DNA of 64,000 bases from Chitinivibrionales bacterium. Its GTDB lineage: Bacteria > Fibrobacterota > Chitinivibrionia > Chitinivibrionales > FEN-1185. Below the pieces are notes generated by a model that was given only the letters and a program-made list of their open reading frames with translations, made no database searches and was not told the origin of the DNA. This document shows positions 1 to 17,414 of this stretch, piece by piece. The position numbers were made by a program, and so were the translations under genes. The stretch lies in the NCBI GenBank assembly GCA_035516255.1, contig DATJAL010000052.1, forward strand, positions 124,001 through 188,000, in the 5' to 3' direction. Numbering within the stretch: position 1 is the first letter of the stretch; each line of letters opens with the position of its first letter.

Positions 1-485
1 ACATCAATAAAATTGATGTGGAGAAGATCACCAGGCTGCGCAACGATATCCGGAAAAAAGGGATGAAGTACATCGTTGTCAAGAACACCCTTGCGCGGAT
101 CGCGCTCGAGCGTTGCGGGAAAAAAGACCTCACGCCGTTTTTGAAGGGACAAATCGGCGTGGTAGTGGCTCCGCAGGAGGGCATGGCGCCGGCGAAAATC
201 ATCCGTGATTTCCAGAAGGAGTGCGCGAAACAAAACAAGGAGCTCGAACTGCTTCCCGTCAAGGTGGCCTACATCGACGGCACCACGTTTGACGGGAAGG
301 AGACGGCGCGTCTTGCCGACATCCCGCCGCGTGACGTGCTGCTCTCCCAGTTGCTCGGCGTGCTGCAGGCGCCCATGGCGAAATTCGCCGGAACGCTCAA
401 CGGCGTTCTCACCACGTTTGCGGCGACGCTGGATGCAGTGAGAAGTAAAAAGGAGTCGGAAGCTTCCGCTCCCAAGTCCAACTGA
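1..485 (+). CDS. rplJ: 50S ribosomal protein L10 (uL10), 5' end cut by window edge
   Basis: This protein forms the base of the ribosomal stalk that carries L7/L12 dimers and recruits translation GTPases. The reading frame is open back to base 3, and the residues before the first possible GTG (18) still fit L10 (an INKIDVEK stretch leading into RLRNDIRKKG), so the true start lies outside the window. The hallmark VVKNTLA motif follows. The C-terminal helix region (roughly the last 30 residues) is the L7/L12-binding part. It lies 39 bases upstream of rplL, its usual partner. In many bacteria L10 represses its own operon by binding the leader, which is not visible here. Confidence 0.95.
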   Translation, partial: INKIDVEKITRLRNDIRKKGMKYIVVKNTLARIALERCGKKDLTPFLKGQIGVVVAPQEGMAPAKIIRDFQKECAKQNKELELLPVKVAYIDGTTFDGKETARLADIPPRDVLLSQLLGVLQAPMAKFAGTLNGVLTTFAATLDAVRSKKESEASAPKSN

Positions 486-524
486 AAACTAAAACTTAAA
501 CTTATCTCATAGGGAGGTATTACC

Positions 525-908
525 GTGGCGACTTTAACGAATGAAGAACTGGTTGAGGCAATTGGCGGTAAAACAGTACTTGAGCTGTGCGATCTGATCA
601 AGGCCATCGAAGACAAATTCGGCGTCAAGGCCGCTGCGCCCGTTGCAGTGGCGGCGGCTCCCGCCGCGGGCAGCGCGGCGGCACCGGCCGAGGAGAAGAC
701 CGAATTCTCCGTGATCCTCAAGGACGGCGGCGCGAAGAAGATCCAGGTGATCAAGGTCGTGCGCGCGATAACCGGTCTCGGGCTCAAAGAGGCAAAAGAC
801 CTTGTTGAAGGCGCGCCCAAACCGGTCAAGGAAGGAATTCCCAAGGCAGAGGCCGAAACGATTAAAAAGCAGCTGGAAGAAAACGGCGGCGTTGTCGAGA
901 TCAAGTAA
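525..908 (+). CDS. rplL: 50S ribosomal protein L7/L12 (bL12)
   Basis: The multicopy stalk protein that contacts EF-G and EF-Tu during GTP hydrolysis. It has 127 residues, the normal length. An N-terminal dimerisation helix domain (about 1-35) is joined by an Ala/Pro/Val-rich hinge (about 36-58) to a C-terminal domain with the signature [15 protein letters not shown] and [12 protein letters not shown]. The GTG start at 525 is preceded by a strong Shine-Dalgarno AGGGAGG. It sits between rplJ and a 200-base gap before rpoB, matching the classic rplJL-rpoBC operon. Confidence 0.98.
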   Translation: MATLTNEELVEAIGGKTVLELCDLIKAIEDKFGVKAAAPVAVAAAPAAGSAAAPAEEKTEFSVILKDGGAKKIQVIKVVRAITGLGLKEAKDLVEGAPKPVKEGIPKAEAETIKKQLEENGGVVEIK

Positions 909-983
909 GCGGGGCGCTCATTCCAACATTAACGAATGCCGGTTGTTTGCATCCTTAAAAAAACAGTCATTCACGTAGCGGAC

Positions 984-1013
984 GCACGGAATGCCCGCAA
1001 GAGCATTTCGTGC
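984..1013 (+). promoter_or_regulatory. 11-bp hairpin in the rplL-rpoB gap (attenuator or RNA processing site)
   Basis: The arms GCACGGAATGC (984-994) and GCATTTCGTGC (1003-1013) are fully complementary apart from one G-U pair, with an 8-base loop. No T-run follows, so it is not a typical full terminator. In Escherichia coli the same gap holds a partial terminator and an RNase III processing hairpin that uncouple ribosomal protein from RNA polymerase output. A similar role here is inferred from position only. Confidence 0.5.
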
Positions 1014-1108
1014 TCGCTATTGGAAAAAACGGATTCATCCTGCCCGTTTTCGGCAAACGCGCCGAAACGTGCGCGGATAATTTCCTATAAACCCGAGGGG
1101 ACACGCGA

Positions 1109-4888
<3,780 letters not shown>

Positions 4889-4926
4889 TTCCCGGGCTGA
4901 CGCCCGTTTAACAAGGAGGAATTTCG

Positions 4927-9138
<4,212 letters not shown>

Positions 9139-9212
9139 GGTAAAGGCGGAATTTGATTTACGAAATGGCTTATATTATTTTGAAAAATTGTCTTTTTCCG
9201 GAGGATTTTTAG

Positions 9213-9587
9213 GTGCCGACCATCAGTCAGCTTATTCGCAACGGGAGAAGGATACTCTCTTCCCGGAGCAAGGCAGGCGCGCTGCAGAAATGCCCGCAAC
9301 GGCGCGGCGTGTGCATTCGCGTGTTCACCACGACGCCCAAGAAGCCGAACTCCGCGCTTCGGAAGGTGGCGCGCGTCCGCCTCACCAACCACATCGAGGT
9401 GAACGCCTACATTCCCGGCGAGGGCCACAACCTGCAGGAACATTCCATCGTGCTCACCCGCGGCGGTCGCGTCAAGGACGTGCCCGGCGTGCGGTACCAC
9501 ATCATCAGGGGTGCGCTTGACACGCAGGGCGTTGAGGACCGCAGGAGAGGACGTTCCAAATACGGCGCAAAGAAGCCGAAGAAGTAG
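9213..9587 (+). CDS. rpsL: 30S ribosomal protein S12 (uS12)
   Basis: Decoding-centre protein, 124 residues. It shows the conserved core [27 protein letters not shown] and the [11 protein letters not shown] loop. The Lys residues mutated in streptomycin resistance (in TPKKPN and in the GGRVKD loop) are the sensitive type. The GTG start at 9213 follows GGAGG. It overlaps no neighbour and is followed after 9 bases by rpsG, the standard str-operon order. Confidence 0.98.
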   Translation: MPTISQLIRNGRRILSSRSKAGALQKCPQRRGVCIRVFTTTPKKPNSALRKVARVRLTNHIEVNAYIPGEGHNLQEHSIVLTRGGRVKDVPGVRYHIIRGALDTQGVEDRRRGRSKYGAKKPKK

Positions 9588-9596
9588 GACTACGAA

Positions 9597-10067
9597 ATGT
9601 CAAGAAGAAAAAAGTCGCATAAGCACGAATTCGTCCAGGACCCGAAGTACAAGAGCGTGTTGATAACGCAGTTCATCAACAACCTTCTGCGGCGCGGGAA
9701 GAAGCGTCTTGCCGAGACCATGGTCTACGACGCCATCGATCTTGCCGGAAAGCGCACCAACCAGGACGGTCTGAGCGTTTTCAAGAAGGCGGTTGACAAC
9801 GTGAAACCCACGGTGGAGGTCAAGTCGCGCCGCGTGGGCGGCGCCAACTACCAGGTGCCGGTGGAGGTGCCGTCCGACCGCAGGACGTCGCTTGCGATAC
9901 GGTGGCTCATCACCTATGCCAAGGAACGCACCGAAAAGAGCATGGCCGACAAGCTCGCCAACGAATTCATCCAGGCGTCCAAGAACGAAGGCGGCGCGGT
10001 GCGCAAGAAGATCGACACGCACAAGATGGCGGAAGCAAACAAAGCATTTGTGATATTCAGGTGGTAG
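9597..10067 (+). CDS. rpsG: 30S ribosomal protein S7 (uS7)
   Basis: Assembly-initiating protein of the 30S head that binds 16S rRNA near the E site; 156 residues, the usual size. The beta-hairpin region and the conserved stretch VKSRRVGGANYQVPVEV are clear, as is the C-terminal AEANKAFVIFRW. In many bacteria S7 is the translational repressor of the str operon. The 185-base gap that follows, before fusA, contains an imperfect palindrome, so downstream expression may be controlled separately. Confidence 0.98.
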   Translation: MSRRKKSHKHEFVQDPKYKSVLITQFINNLLRRGKKRLAETMVYDAIDLAGKRTNQDGLSVFKKAVDNVKPTVEVKSRRVGGANYQVPVEVPSDRRTSLAIRWLITYAKERTEKSMADKLANEFIQASKNEGGAVRKKIDTHKMAEANKAFVIFRW

Positions 10068-10076
10068 CGGTTTGAA

Positions 10077-10149
10077 GGTTCAGGGGTTCAAAGGTTTAGG
10101 GCACCGTTAAGGATTTTTTTTTGATTTGTGAGCCTTTGAACGGGGAACC
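10077..10149. repeat. Intergenic imperfect palindrome A (rpsG-fusA gap)
   Basis: The left arm is GGTTC-aggg-GTTCAAAGG (10077-10094) and the right arm CCTTTGAAC-ggg-GAACC (10133-10149). They form 5-bp and 9-bp stems separated by a small internal loop around a 38-base apical loop that includes a T8 run. The same GGTTC...GTTC / GAAC...GAACC architecture recurs in the rpoA-rplQ gap, and related words occur in the rplC-rplD and infA-rpmJ gaps, suggesting a dispersed repeat family. Confidence 0.6.
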
Positions 10150-10252
10150 TCTTCAAATAGTTCTTTTAAAGTCCGGGAGCGAAGGGTACGCAGAAAAGGC
10201 GAGCGTGCCTTCGAGTCGTGGCTGTATACAAGGTGAAGGACCGTGATGCGAT

Positions 10253-12337
10253 ATGGAAAAGACATTTCTGCTTAACAACGTGCGAAACATCGGCATCATG
10301 GCGCACATCGATGCGGGGAAGACGACCACCACCGAGCGGATCCTCTATTATACGGGTATCATCCATCGGATCGGCGAGGTCGACGACGGCAACACCGTTA
10401 TGGACTGGATGCAGCAAGAGCGCGAGCGTGGAATCACCATCACCTCCGCCGCCATCACCACCGAGTGGAAGGGCGTCCGCATCAACATTATCGACACTCC
10501 CGGGCATGTGGATTTTACGATAGAAGTTGAACGTTCTTTGAGAGTTCTGGATGGCGCAGTAGCCATATTCGATTCGGTCGGAGGCGTGGAACCTCAGTCG
10601 GAAACGGTCTGGAGACAGGCCGACAAGTACAACGTTCCCCGGATCGCGTTTGTGAATAAAATGGACCGTGTTGGGGCCGATTTCAAGAATGTTGTTGCGA
10701 TGATGGAGCAGAAGCTCGGCGCGGCTGCCGTTCCCCTCCAATTGCCGATTGGCAAGGAGGACACGTTCAGCGGCGTCATAGACCTGGTGAGGATGAAAGC
10801 GTACGGATACGGCGAGGCGGATTTCGGCGCGACCGTAACGCAGCGCGACATCCCGCAGGCATTTGCCGAAGAGGCAGGAAAGTACCGCCACATGATGCTT
10901 GAGAAAATATGCGATTTCGACGAAGATCTCATGCATACGCTGTTGGAAGACAAGACTCCGGCGGAGGCGAGCATCAAGCGTGCGGTCAGGGCCGGCGTCA
11001 TTGCGGGCAAGATTCATCCCGTGCTGTGCGGCGCCTCGTTCAAGAACAAGGGAGTGCAGCAATTGATCGATGCGATCGTCGATTATCTTCCGAGTCCTCT
11101 TGACAGAATGACGGTTAGAGGGTTTGACCCGAAGGCCGGTAACGAGGTGACGAGGAACGCGTCGGACAGCGAACCGTTTTGCGCCCTGGTTTTCAAGATC
11201 GTCGCCGATGCCCACATCGGCCGCCTGGCGTTTGCGCGGGCGTATTCGGGTGTCATAGACCTGAAGAGCACCCTTGTCAATCCGCGAACGGGAACAAGGG
11301 AACGCATCACCCGGATCTTCCGCATGCATTCGAACAAGCGGAAGCCGGAGCAGGCCATGCACGCCGGCGAAATCATGGGGCTCGCGGGGCTCAAGGACAC
11401 CGCGACGGGCGACACGATCTGCGATCCCGAGCACCCGATTTCGCTCGAGCAGATGACGTTCCCGCAGCCGGTGATCTCCCGGTCGATCGAGCCCAAAAGC
11501 ACGAGCGACGAGGAAAGGCTGAGCACCGCGCTTGCACGGCTGGCGGACGAAGACCCGACGTGCAAGGTGAAACAGGATCCCGAAACAGGGCAGACGATCA
11601 TCTCCGGGATGGGAGAACTCCACCTGGAGATACTCATTGACAGATTGGTACGAGAATTCAATGTTGAAGCGCACATTGGGAAGCCGCAGGTTTCCTATAG
11701 AGAAACGATCAGCTCGGGCACCGTTGAGACTTTTGAACTGTCCCAGCTCATCGGGGGCAAGACACAGTATGCAAAGGTGGTGCTGAGCGTTGAGCCGATA
11801 AATCCCGCACGCGGAACGGAATTCGAGAGCAAGATCTCCGAAAAGTCCATACCCGCCGCGTTCGTCAATGCGGCGAAGCAGGGTGTTGTCGAGACATCGG
11901 GCGGCGGCGTGATGTCAGGCTACCCGCTCACCGGGGTGCACACCACGCTGAAGGGACTTTACTTCCGCGAAGACGATTCGACAGAAATGGCGTTCAAAAT
12001 CGCGGGCTCGATGGCGTTCAAGAACGCGTGCGCACGGTGCGGCCCGGCCATCCTGGAGCCGGTGATGAAACTCGAGGTGGTGGTGCCGGCCGAATACATG
12101 GGCGCGGTGATCAACGACCTCAATGCGAGACGGGGCACCGTGAGCGGGATCACGGGACGCAAGGACGCGCAGGTCATCGACGGCGGCGCGCCGCTTTCGG
12201 AAATGTTCGGATACGCGACAATGCTGCGCTCTTTGACACAGGGAAGAGCAGTATACACGATGCAGTTTGACCACTACGAGCCCACGAGCAGGGCGGTCCA
12301 GGAGGAGATTCTCAAACGCATCGGAAGAATATGGTAG
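10253..12337 (+). CDS. fusA: Elongation factor G family translocase (atypical)
   Basis: Translational GTPase of 694 residues that should drive ribosomal translocation. The P-loop [12 protein letters not shown], the switch region [18 protein letters not shown] and NKMD are intact, followed by domains II-V ending in the [17 protein letters not shown] segment. Oddities: domain IV has [11 protein letters not shown] where canonical EF-G has SGGRGQYG, and [10 protein letters not shown] where it has the GPLAGYP loop. Some stretches ([26 protein letters not shown]) recall the spdEFG/mitochondrial EF-G2 group, so subgroup assignment is uncertain. The ATG at 10253 has only a distant AAGGAC. It occupies the str-operon position, but no tuf follows. 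Confidence 0.93.
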   Translation: MEKTFLLNNVRNIGIMAHIDAGKTTTTERILYYTGIIHRIGEVDDGNTVMDWMQQERERGITITSAAITTEWKGVRINIIDTPGHVDFTIEVERSLRVLDGAVAIFDSVGGVEPQSETVWRQADKYNVPRIAFVNKMDRVGADFKNVVAMMEQKLGAAAVPLQLPIGKEDTFSGVIDLVRMKAYGYGEADFGATVTQRDIPQAFAEEAGKYRHMMLEKICDFDEDLMHTLLEDKTPAEASIKRAVRAGVIAGKIHPVLCGASFKNKGVQQLIDAIVDYLPSPLDRMTVRGFDPKAGNEVTRNASDSEPFCALVFKIVADAHIGRLAFARAYSGVIDLKSTLVNPRTGTRERITRIFRMHSNKRKPEQAMHAGEIMGLAGLKDTATGDTICDPEHPISLEQMTFPQPVISRSIEPKSTSDEERLSTALARLADEDPTCKVKQDPETGQTIISGMGELHLEILIDRLVREFNVEAHIGKPQVSYRETISSGTVETFELSQLIGGKTQYAKVVLSVEPINPARGTEFESKISEKSIPAAFVNAAKQGVVETSGGGVMSGYPLTGVHTTLKGLYFREDDSTEMAFKIAGSMAFKNACARCGPAILEPVMKLEVVVPAEYMGAVINDLNARRGTVSGITGRKDAQVIDGGAPLSEMFGYATMLRSLTQGRAVYTMQFDHYEPTSRAVQEEILKRIGRIW

Positions 12338-12397
12338 GGCGGAACAACAAGGGCAGAATTCTCAAATAAAAATTTTCGATCATCAAAAGGAGTAACA

Positions 12398-12706
12398 GTG
12401 CCGGGCGAAAGAATCAGAATAAGGCTCAAGTCATTCGACCATAACATCCTCGACAAATCGACCTCCGACATCGTGCGGACCGCCAAGGGAACGGGCGCCA
12501 GAATTTCGGGCCCCATTCCGCTGCCCACCGAGAAGTCGATCTATACGGTGCTGCGCGCGCCGCACGCCGACAAGAAGTCGCGGGAGCAGTTCGAGATCCG
12601 CATCCACAAGCGCCTCATTGACATCCTCGAATCAACGCCGCAGACCGTGGATTCGCTGATGAAGCTTGACTTGCCGGCCGGCGTTGACGTTGAGATCAAG
12701 GTATAA
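12398..12706 (+). CDS. rpsJ: 30S ribosomal protein S10 (uS10)
   Basis: 30S head protein and NusB partner in antitermination; 102 residues, typical. It begins [14 protein letters not shown] and carries the conserved [13 protein letters not shown] and HKRLIDI segments. The GTG start at 12398 is preceded by AAAAGGAG. It opens the S10 operon, here directly after fusA with a 60-base gap where most bacteria have tuf. Confidence 0.98.
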   Translation: MPGERIRIRLKSFDHNILDKSTSDIVRTAKGTGARISGPIPLPTEKSIYTVLRAPHADKKSREQFEIRIHKRLIDILESTPQTVDSLMKLDLPAGVDVEIKV

Positions 12707-12748
12707 CAACACGACTCCATACAAGGTGTATTCAACACAGGACACGCT

Positions 12749-13381
12749 ATGCAGGGAATAATAGGAAAAAAGATCGGGATGACCCAGATGTTTTCGAAGG
12801 ACACCGGGAAATTCATCCCGATAACCGTGATACAGGCCGAGGGAAACGTCGTGCACCAGGTGAAGACCATGGAGAACGACGGCTACAGCGCGGTGCAACT
12901 CGGCTACGACGTCGTTTCCGACAAGAAGGTGAACAAGCCCCTTGCCGGACATTTCAAGAAGCACAATTCGACGCCGACCAGGGTCATCAAGGAATTCAAG
13001 CTCGATTCGGCGGAAGAAAAATTGACGCCCGGCCAGAAGATCGGCCTCGAAGTGCTGGAGAACGTCAAGTTCGTCAACGTGGTAGGCACCTCAAAGGGAC
13101 GCGGCTTCACCGGAACCATCAAGCGATATAATTTTCATCGTGGCCCCGCAGCCCATGGCAGCAAGTCCATCCGCGTCCGCGGATCGTCCGGCGCCAACAC
13201 CACGCCGGGCCACGTGCTCAAGGGCCTGCGCATGGAAGGCCATTACGGAAACGCGCAGGTCACCACGAGGAACCTCGAGGTGATGGCGCTTGACAAAGAA
13301 GCGGGCCTTGTGATGCTCAAGGGTGCGGTCCCCGGCCCGAACAGGGGAATCGTTTTCATCAGCAAAGTGGTTAAGAAGTAA
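12749..13381 (+). CDS. rplC: 50S ribosomal protein L3 (uL3)
   Basis: Early-assembly 50S protein whose long loop reaches the peptidyl-transferase centre; 210 residues. It begins [13 protein letters not shown] and contains the [19 protein letters not shown] loop with its nearby SIRVRGSSG. Second gene of the S10 operon; the 76-base gap to rplD carries a palindrome (13384-13429). Confidence 0.98.
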   Translation: MQGIIGKKIGMTQMFSKDTGKFIPITVIQAEGNVVHQVKTMENDGYSAVQLGYDVVSDKKVNKPLAGHFKKHNSTPTRVIKEFKLDSAEEKLTPGQKIGLEVLENVKFVNVVGTSKGRGFTGTIKRYNFHRGPAAHGSKSIRVRGSSGANTTPGHVLKGLRMEGHYGNAQVTTRNLEVMALDKEAGLVMLKGAVPGPNRGIVFISKVVKK

Positions 13382-13383
13382 AG

Positions 13384-13429
13384 GTTCGCCGTTCAAAGGT
13401 TCAGAGGTTCAAAACGGGGAACGGTGAAC
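13384..13429. repeat. Intergenic palindrome B (rplC-rplD gap)
   Basis: GTTCGCCGTTC (13384-13394) pairs with GAACGGTGAAC (13419-13429) as an 11-bp stem with one G-U pair around a 24-base loop that itself contains AAAGGTTCAGAGGTTC. The word GTTCGCCGTTCAAA recurs exactly at 33153-33166, and the loop words match palindromes A and D. The L4 gene starts 28 bases downstream, so it could also act on translation, but no L4-type S10 leader was recognised. Confidence 0.55.
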
Positions 13430-13457
13430 GCGGCAGGAAAATAAAGGCAAGAAACTC

Positions 13458-14087
13458 ATGAAAGCCAAAGTTTTTACGCAGGACGGCAAGGTCAAGGGCG
13501 AGATGGCCCTGGCCGACAGCGTCTTTAACGCAGATGTCAACGAGCAGGTGATGTACCTTGTTGTCAAGACCTACCTGGCCAACCAGCGCCAGGGCACGGC
13601 CAAGACCAAGGGCAGGTCGGAAGTGAGCGGCGGCGGCCGCAAGCCGTGGAAGCAGAAGCACACCGGCAACGCGCGCGCCGGCTCCAACACCTCGCCGATC
13701 TGGGTGCGCGGCGGCAAGGCCTTCGGCCCGGTCCCGAGAGATTATTACCGTCACATTCCGAAGACCATGCGCAGAATCGCGCTCACGTCCGCGCTTTCGT
13801 CACGCGCGAAAGAGGAAAAGGTTTCTGTGGTGGCGGGCATCACATGCGACGCGCCGAAGACCAAGACCATCGCCGCGATGATCGGGGCGCTTTCCCTTGC
13901 CGACAAACGGACGCTGCTCGTGATCGACCAAGCAAGCAAGAACATCTACCTTTCGGGCAGGAACATAAAGAACCTCACGCTGAAACCGGTCTCCGAGATC
14001 AATGCCTACGACGTGCTCAGCAACGACGCCATTGTGTTCGGATCCGAAGCGATCGTGAAGAAGATCGAGGAGGCGTACGCGCAGTGA
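13458..14087 (+). CDS. rplD: 50S ribosomal protein L4 (uL4)
   Basis: Exit-tunnel protein of 209 residues. The tunnel loop is visible as GGGRKPWKQKHTGNARAG near residues 55-75, followed by a Rossmann-like C-terminal half. In enterobacteria L4 also represses its own operon at the leader. It overlaps rplW by four bases (GTGA), indicating translational coupling. Confidence 0.97.
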   Translation: MKAKVFTQDGKVKGEMALADSVFNADVNEQVMYLVVKTYLANQRQGTAKTKGRSEVSGGGRKPWKQKHTGNARAGSNTSPIWVRGGKAFGPVPRDYYRHIPKTMRRIALTSALSSRAKEEKVSVVAGITCDAPKTKTIAAMIGALSLADKRTLLVIDQASKNIYLSGRNIKNLTLKPVSEINAYDVLSNDAIVFGSEAIVKKIEEAYAQ

Positions 14088-14374
14088 GCACCTATCATTC
14101 GATCATCCGGTATCCGTCCATTACCGAGAAGAACACCCAGCTGCGGGCGTCGCAGAACAAATACGTCTTTGAGGTCATGCCCACCGCCACCAAGCCGCAA
14201 ATCAAGGAGGCGGTGGAAAAGCTTTTCAGCGTCAAGGTGCTGTCGGTGAACACCATGGTGGTGAAGGGAAAGAAAAAAAAGCAGGGCAGGTTCGCAGGCT
14301 ACCGCCCGAACTGGAAAAAGGCGATTGTCAAGGTGGCTGCCGGGCAGACCATCAGCAAATTCGGCGAAGTGTAA
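14084..14374 (+). CDS. rplW: 50S ribosomal protein L23 (uL23)
   Basis: Protein at the tunnel exit that docks trigger factor and SRP; 96 residues. The frame is open much further upstream, but the GTG at 14084, overlapping the rplD stop, gives the family N-terminus (STYHSIIRYPSITEKNTQL). Family marks are NKYVFEV, IKEAVEKLFSVKV and the basic KGKKKKQGRFAGYRPNWKKAIV segment in two halves. Confidence 0.95.
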   Translation: MSTYHSIIRYPSITEKNTQLRASQNKYVFEVMPTATKPQIKEAVEKLFSVKVLSVNTMVVKGKKKKQGRFAGYRPNWKKAIVKVAAGQTISKFGEV

Positions 14375-14406
14375 ATAACAGGATACTAAAGTATAACGGA
14401 GAAATT

Positions 14407-15234
14407 ATGGCTCTCAAGACCTATCGGCCGCTAACGCCGGTGCTTCGGTATAAGAACACGCTGGATTTTGCGCAGCTGACCACCGACAGCCCCTACGCGC
14501 CTCTGTGCGTGGCAAAAAAGAGAATGGGCGGCCGCAATAGCGACGGACACATCACAGTGCGGCACCACGGCGGCGGGCAGAAAAAATATTACCGCATCAT
14601 CGATTTCAGGCGCGACAAAAAAAACATTACCGGCACCGTAGAGACCATCGAGTACGATCCGAACCGCTCGTGCTTCATCGCTCTTGTCAAGTATCTTGAC
14701 GGCGAGCGCCGCTATATTCTCGCCACCGCGAACATGAAGCCGGGCATGAAGGTGATTTCTTCCGACACCTGCGAAATCGCCGAAGGCAACTGCATGCCGC
14801 TCGTCAACATGCCGTCGGGCACCATGGTGCACAACATAGAGCTCAAAGAAGGCAGGGGCGGCCAAATGGCGCGGAGCGCGGGCGCCTACGCGGAAATCGT
14901 GGCGCGCGAGAACAACATGGTGCAGCTGCGGCTTCCCTCGGGCGAGATCCGCAACATCCGCGAGAAGTGCACGGCCACCATCGGTCAGGTGAGCAACATC
15001 GAGCACATGAACGTGGTGCTGGGCTCGGCCGGCCGCAAGCGGTTGATGGGTTGGCGTCCGCACGTGCGCGGCGTCGCCATGAACCCGGTCGACCATCCCA
15101 TGGGCGGCGGCGAGGCGAAGTCCAAGGGCGGCAACCACCCGATGTCGCCGTGGGCGCAGAAGGCCAAGGGGCTCAAGACGCGCACGAGAAAGAAGCTGTC
15201 GAGCAAATACATCATCAGCAGGAGAACCAAGTAA
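14407..15234 (+). CDS. rplB: 50S ribosomal protein L2 (uL2)
   Basis: Highly conserved 275-residue protein required for subunit association and peptidyl transferase. It has the [14 protein letters not shown] start, the [17 protein letters not shown] motif, the central OB and SH3-like folds, and the C-terminal [16 protein letters not shown] loop whose His is near the catalytic centre. Its TAA stop overlaps the ATG of rpsS by one base. Confidence 0.98.
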   Translation: MALKTYRPLTPVLRYKNTLDFAQLTTDSPYAPLCVAKKRMGGRNSDGHITVRHHGGGQKKYYRIIDFRRDKKNITGTVETIEYDPNRSCFIALVKYLDGERRYILATANMKPGMKVISSDTCEIAEGNCMPLVNMPSGTMVHNIELKEGRGGQMARSAGAYAEIVARENNMVQLRLPSGEIRNIREKCTATIGQVSNIEHMNVVLGSAGRKRLMGWRPHVRGVAMNPVDHPMGGGEAKSKGGNHPMSPWAQKAKGLKTRTRKKLSSKYIISRRTK

Positions 15235-15542
15235 TGGCCCGCTCAATAAAAAAAGGCCCTTTTGTCGACGAGCATCTCGCGAAAAAGGTGAACGAGATGA
15301 ATACGTCGGGGCAGAAGAAAGTGCTCAAGACCTGGTCGCGGCGTTCCACCATCCTGCCCGAATTCGTGGGGTTGACGTTCGCGGTCCACAACGGGAACAA
15401 GTTCATTCCCGTGTACGTGACTGAAAACATGGTGGGGCACAAGCTCGGCGAGTTCGCGCCGACCAGGACCTTCAGGGGCCACAGCGGCCATATCAAGGCG
15501 ACCGACGGAATGACGGAAGAGCAAGCGGCGGCGGCATCATAA
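15234..15542 (+). CDS. rpsS: 30S ribosomal protein S19 (uS19)
   Basis: 30S head protein, 102 residues, beginning [14 protein letters not shown] and containing the [15 protein letters not shown] and [16 protein letters not shown] motifs. The start ATG overlaps the rplB stop (TAATG), which excludes the longer open frame upstream. The C-terminus is a few alanines longer than average. Confidence 0.97.
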   Translation: MARSIKKGPFVDEHLAKKVNEMNTSGQKKVLKTWSRRSTILPEFVGLTFAVHNGNKFIPVYVTENMVGHKLGEFAPTRTFRGHSGHIKATDGMTEEQAAAAS

Positions 15543-15569
15543 CGAACCGGAGTTTTTGGAGGATAAACA

Positions 15570-15911
15570 GTGGAAGCAGTTGCGACTTGTAAATTTCTGC
15601 GCAAAACGGCGCGGAAGGCCCGCTTCGTGGCGGACGCCCTGCGGGGGAAAATGGTGGGCGAGGCGTTAAGCCTGCTTGAATTCGGCACGAAAAAGACCGT
15701 GGCAAAGGACATTGCCAAGCTCATCAAGTCCGCCGTGGCGAATCTGCAGCACAAGAACGCCGACGCGCACATCAACGTTGACGAGTTGCGCATCAAGGCC
15801 ATCGAAGTGGGCAACGGGCCCACCCTCAAGCGGTTCCGGCCGCGGGCGCAGGGACGCGCCTACCGGATCCTCAAGCGGATGTGCCACATCAAAGTCGTTG
15901 TGTCGAACTGA
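15570..15911 (+). CDS. rplV: 50S ribosomal protein L22 (uL22)
   Basis: Tunnel-lining protein of 113 residues, with a beta-hairpin region that holds the sites of some macrolide resistance mutations. It shows RKARFVADALRGK near the N-terminus and RFRPRAQGRAYRI towards the C-terminus. The GTG start follows TTGGAGG. rpsC starts 11 bases after its stop. Confidence 0.97.
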   Translation: MEAVATCKFLRKTARKARFVADALRGKMVGEALSLLEFGTKKTVAKDIAKLIKSAVANLQHKNADAHINVDELRIKAIEVGNGPTLKRFRPRAQGRAYRILKRMCHIKVVVSN

Positions 15912-15922
15912 AAGGGGTAATG

Positions 15923-16597
15923 GTGGGTCAGAAAACGAATCCTATCGGTCTACGGCTCGGCATCACGAGGACCTGGGTCTCCAACTGGTACACGAGGGAC
16001 AAGATGTCGGACTACATCTATGAAGATCTCCTGGTGCGGAACTATCTCAAGAAGCGCCTCGAGCACGGCGGCATTTCGTTCATCCAGATCGAGCGGACGG
16101 CCAAGCGCGTCACGGTCACCATACACACCTCGCGTCCCGGCATCGTGATCGGCAAGAAAGGCGAGGAAGTGGAGCGGCTCAAGGGTGAGCTGCAGCACCT
16201 GACGCAGAAAGAAATCCAGATTAACATAAAAGAAGTCAAGAAGCCCGAAATGGACGCGCAGCTTGTCGCCGACAACATTGCGCGGCAGCTCGAAAAGCGC
16301 GTCTCGTACAAGAAGGCAATAAAGAAGTCCATCGCCACGGCATTGCGCATGGGCGCCGAGGGCATCAAGATCGGCGTGAGCGGCCGGCTCAACGGCGCGG
16401 AAATCGCCCGGCGCGAAATGTTCAAGGAGGGCCGCGTTCCGCTGCACACCCTGCGCGCCGAGATCGACTATTCCACCGCCACCGCGGTGACGACCTACGG
16501 GTGCATCGGCGTGAAGGTCTGGATCTGCAAGGGCGAAGTGATCAACCGCGCCGAGAAAAACGCCGCGAAACAGAAGGAACCTGCGAACGCCGCATAG
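15923..16597 (+). CDS. rpsC: 30S ribosomal protein S3 (uS3)
   Basis: mRNA-entry helicase protein of the 30S head, 224 residues. The type-2 KH domain carries RPGIVIGKKGEEVERL, and the C-terminal domain carries GAEGIKIGVSGRLNGAEIAR. I chose the GTG at 15923, which gives the canonical GQKTNPIG N-terminus with AAAGGGG five bases upstream. An ATG three bases earlier (15920) is also possible but too close to the ribosome-binding site. Confidence 0.95.
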   Translation: MGQKTNPIGLRLGITRTWVSNWYTRDKMSDYIYEDLLVRNYLKKRLEHGGISFIQIERTAKRVTVTIHTSRPGIVIGKKGEEVERLKGELQHLTQKEIQINIKEVKKPEMDAQLVADNIARQLEKRVSYKKAIKKSIATALRMGAEGIKIGVSGRLNGAEIARREMFKEGRVPLHTLRAEIDYSTATAVTTYGCIGVKVWICKGEVINRAEKNAAKQKEPANAA

Positions 16598-16612
16598 GGA
16601 GGGACAAGGGAA

Positions 16613-17032
16613 ATGTTAGCGCCGAAGAAAGTAAAGTGGAGAAAGCAGCAGCGGGGACGCATGCGGGGCCAGGCAACGCGGTGCAATTCCCTTGCGTTCG
16701 GGGAATACGGCCTGCAGGCAGTCCAGCCCGGATGGGTCGACAGCAAGCAGATGGAGGCCGCGCGTATCGCCATGGCACGGTTCCTCAAGCGCGGGGGGAA
16801 AATTTTCATCCGCGTGTATCCCGACAAACCTTACACGAAGCATCCGGCCGAATCGCGCATGGGAAAAGGCAAGGGCATCCCCGAAGGGTGGGTCGCGGTT
16901 GTCAGGCCCGGCACCGTGATGTTCGAAATGGCGGGCGTCAAGGCCGACGTGGCCCAAAAGGCCATACGGCTCGCCTCGCAGAAGCTCCCCATCCGCTCGC
17001 GGTTAATTGAGATCGAAGAAACAATAGGATAG
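16613..17032 (+). CDS. rplP: 50S ribosomal protein L16 (uL16)
   Basis: 50S protein near the A-site tRNA elbow, 139 residues. It begins [14 protein letters not shown] and has the conserved [13 protein letters not shown], [17 protein letters not shown] and [15 protein letters not shown] motifs (here [12 protein letters not shown]). Normal length, four bases from rpmC. Confidence 0.98.
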   Translation: MLAPKKVKWRKQQRGRMRGQATRCNSLAFGEYGLQAVQPGWVDSKQMEAARIAMARFLKRGGKIFIRVYPDKPYTKHPAESRMGKGKGIPEGWVAVVRPGTVMFEMAGVKADVAQKAIRLASQKLPIRSRLIEIEETIG

Positions 17033-17036
17033 CACC

Positions 17037-17405
17037 ATGAGACTTAAAGCACGCGACATGAGGCATTTGGCGGTGAAGGAACTGCAGGAGAAGGCGGCGT
17101 CCCTCGAGGAGGAGCTTTTCAACCTGCGTTTCCAGGCGAAAATGGGCCAGCTGAGCAACGCGCTGCGGCTCAGGGCCGTGCGAAGGGACATCGCGCGGGT
17201 AAATACCGTGATTAACGAAAAACGCGGAGAGCAGACCCCATCCGCCCCCAAGGCAGAAGTCCAGACGAAAGAGGAACAAAAAGTAAAACATGCCCAGAAG
17301 CCGGAACCGAAACCCGAGGCAAGGTCAAAAGGCAAGGCCAAGCCGAAAGAAAAGACCAGGGCGAAAGCGAACACCAAACACAAAGCAAAAGCGTCTTCGA
17401 AGTAA
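17037..17405 (+). CDS. rpmC: 50S ribosomal protein L29 (uL29) with a long basic C-terminal tail
   Basis: Tunnel-exit protein forming a two-helix hairpin; the family is usually 60-70 residues. Here residues 1-63 are a normal L29 (MRHLAVKELQEKAASLEEEL, LRFQAKMGQLSN, RRDIARVNTVI), followed by about 58 residues rich in Lys, Pro, Ala and Glu with no predicted fold. The tail sits where nascent chains, SRP and trigger factor dock. It lies between rplP and rpsQ with gaps of 4 and 9 bases, so the extension is not a fused gene. Confidence 0.93.
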   Translation: MRLKARDMRHLAVKELQEKAASLEEELFNLRFQAKMGQLSNALRLRAVRRDIARVNTVINEKRGEQTPSAPKAEVQTKEEQKVKHAQKPEPKPEARSKGKAKPKEKTRAKANTKHKAKASSK

Positions 17406-17414
17406 GAGGTGAGA

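Noticed and set aside
12338-12397. A missing or short tuf between fusA and rpsJ
   Set aside because: The gap is only 60 bases and contains just the rpsJ ribosome-binding site.
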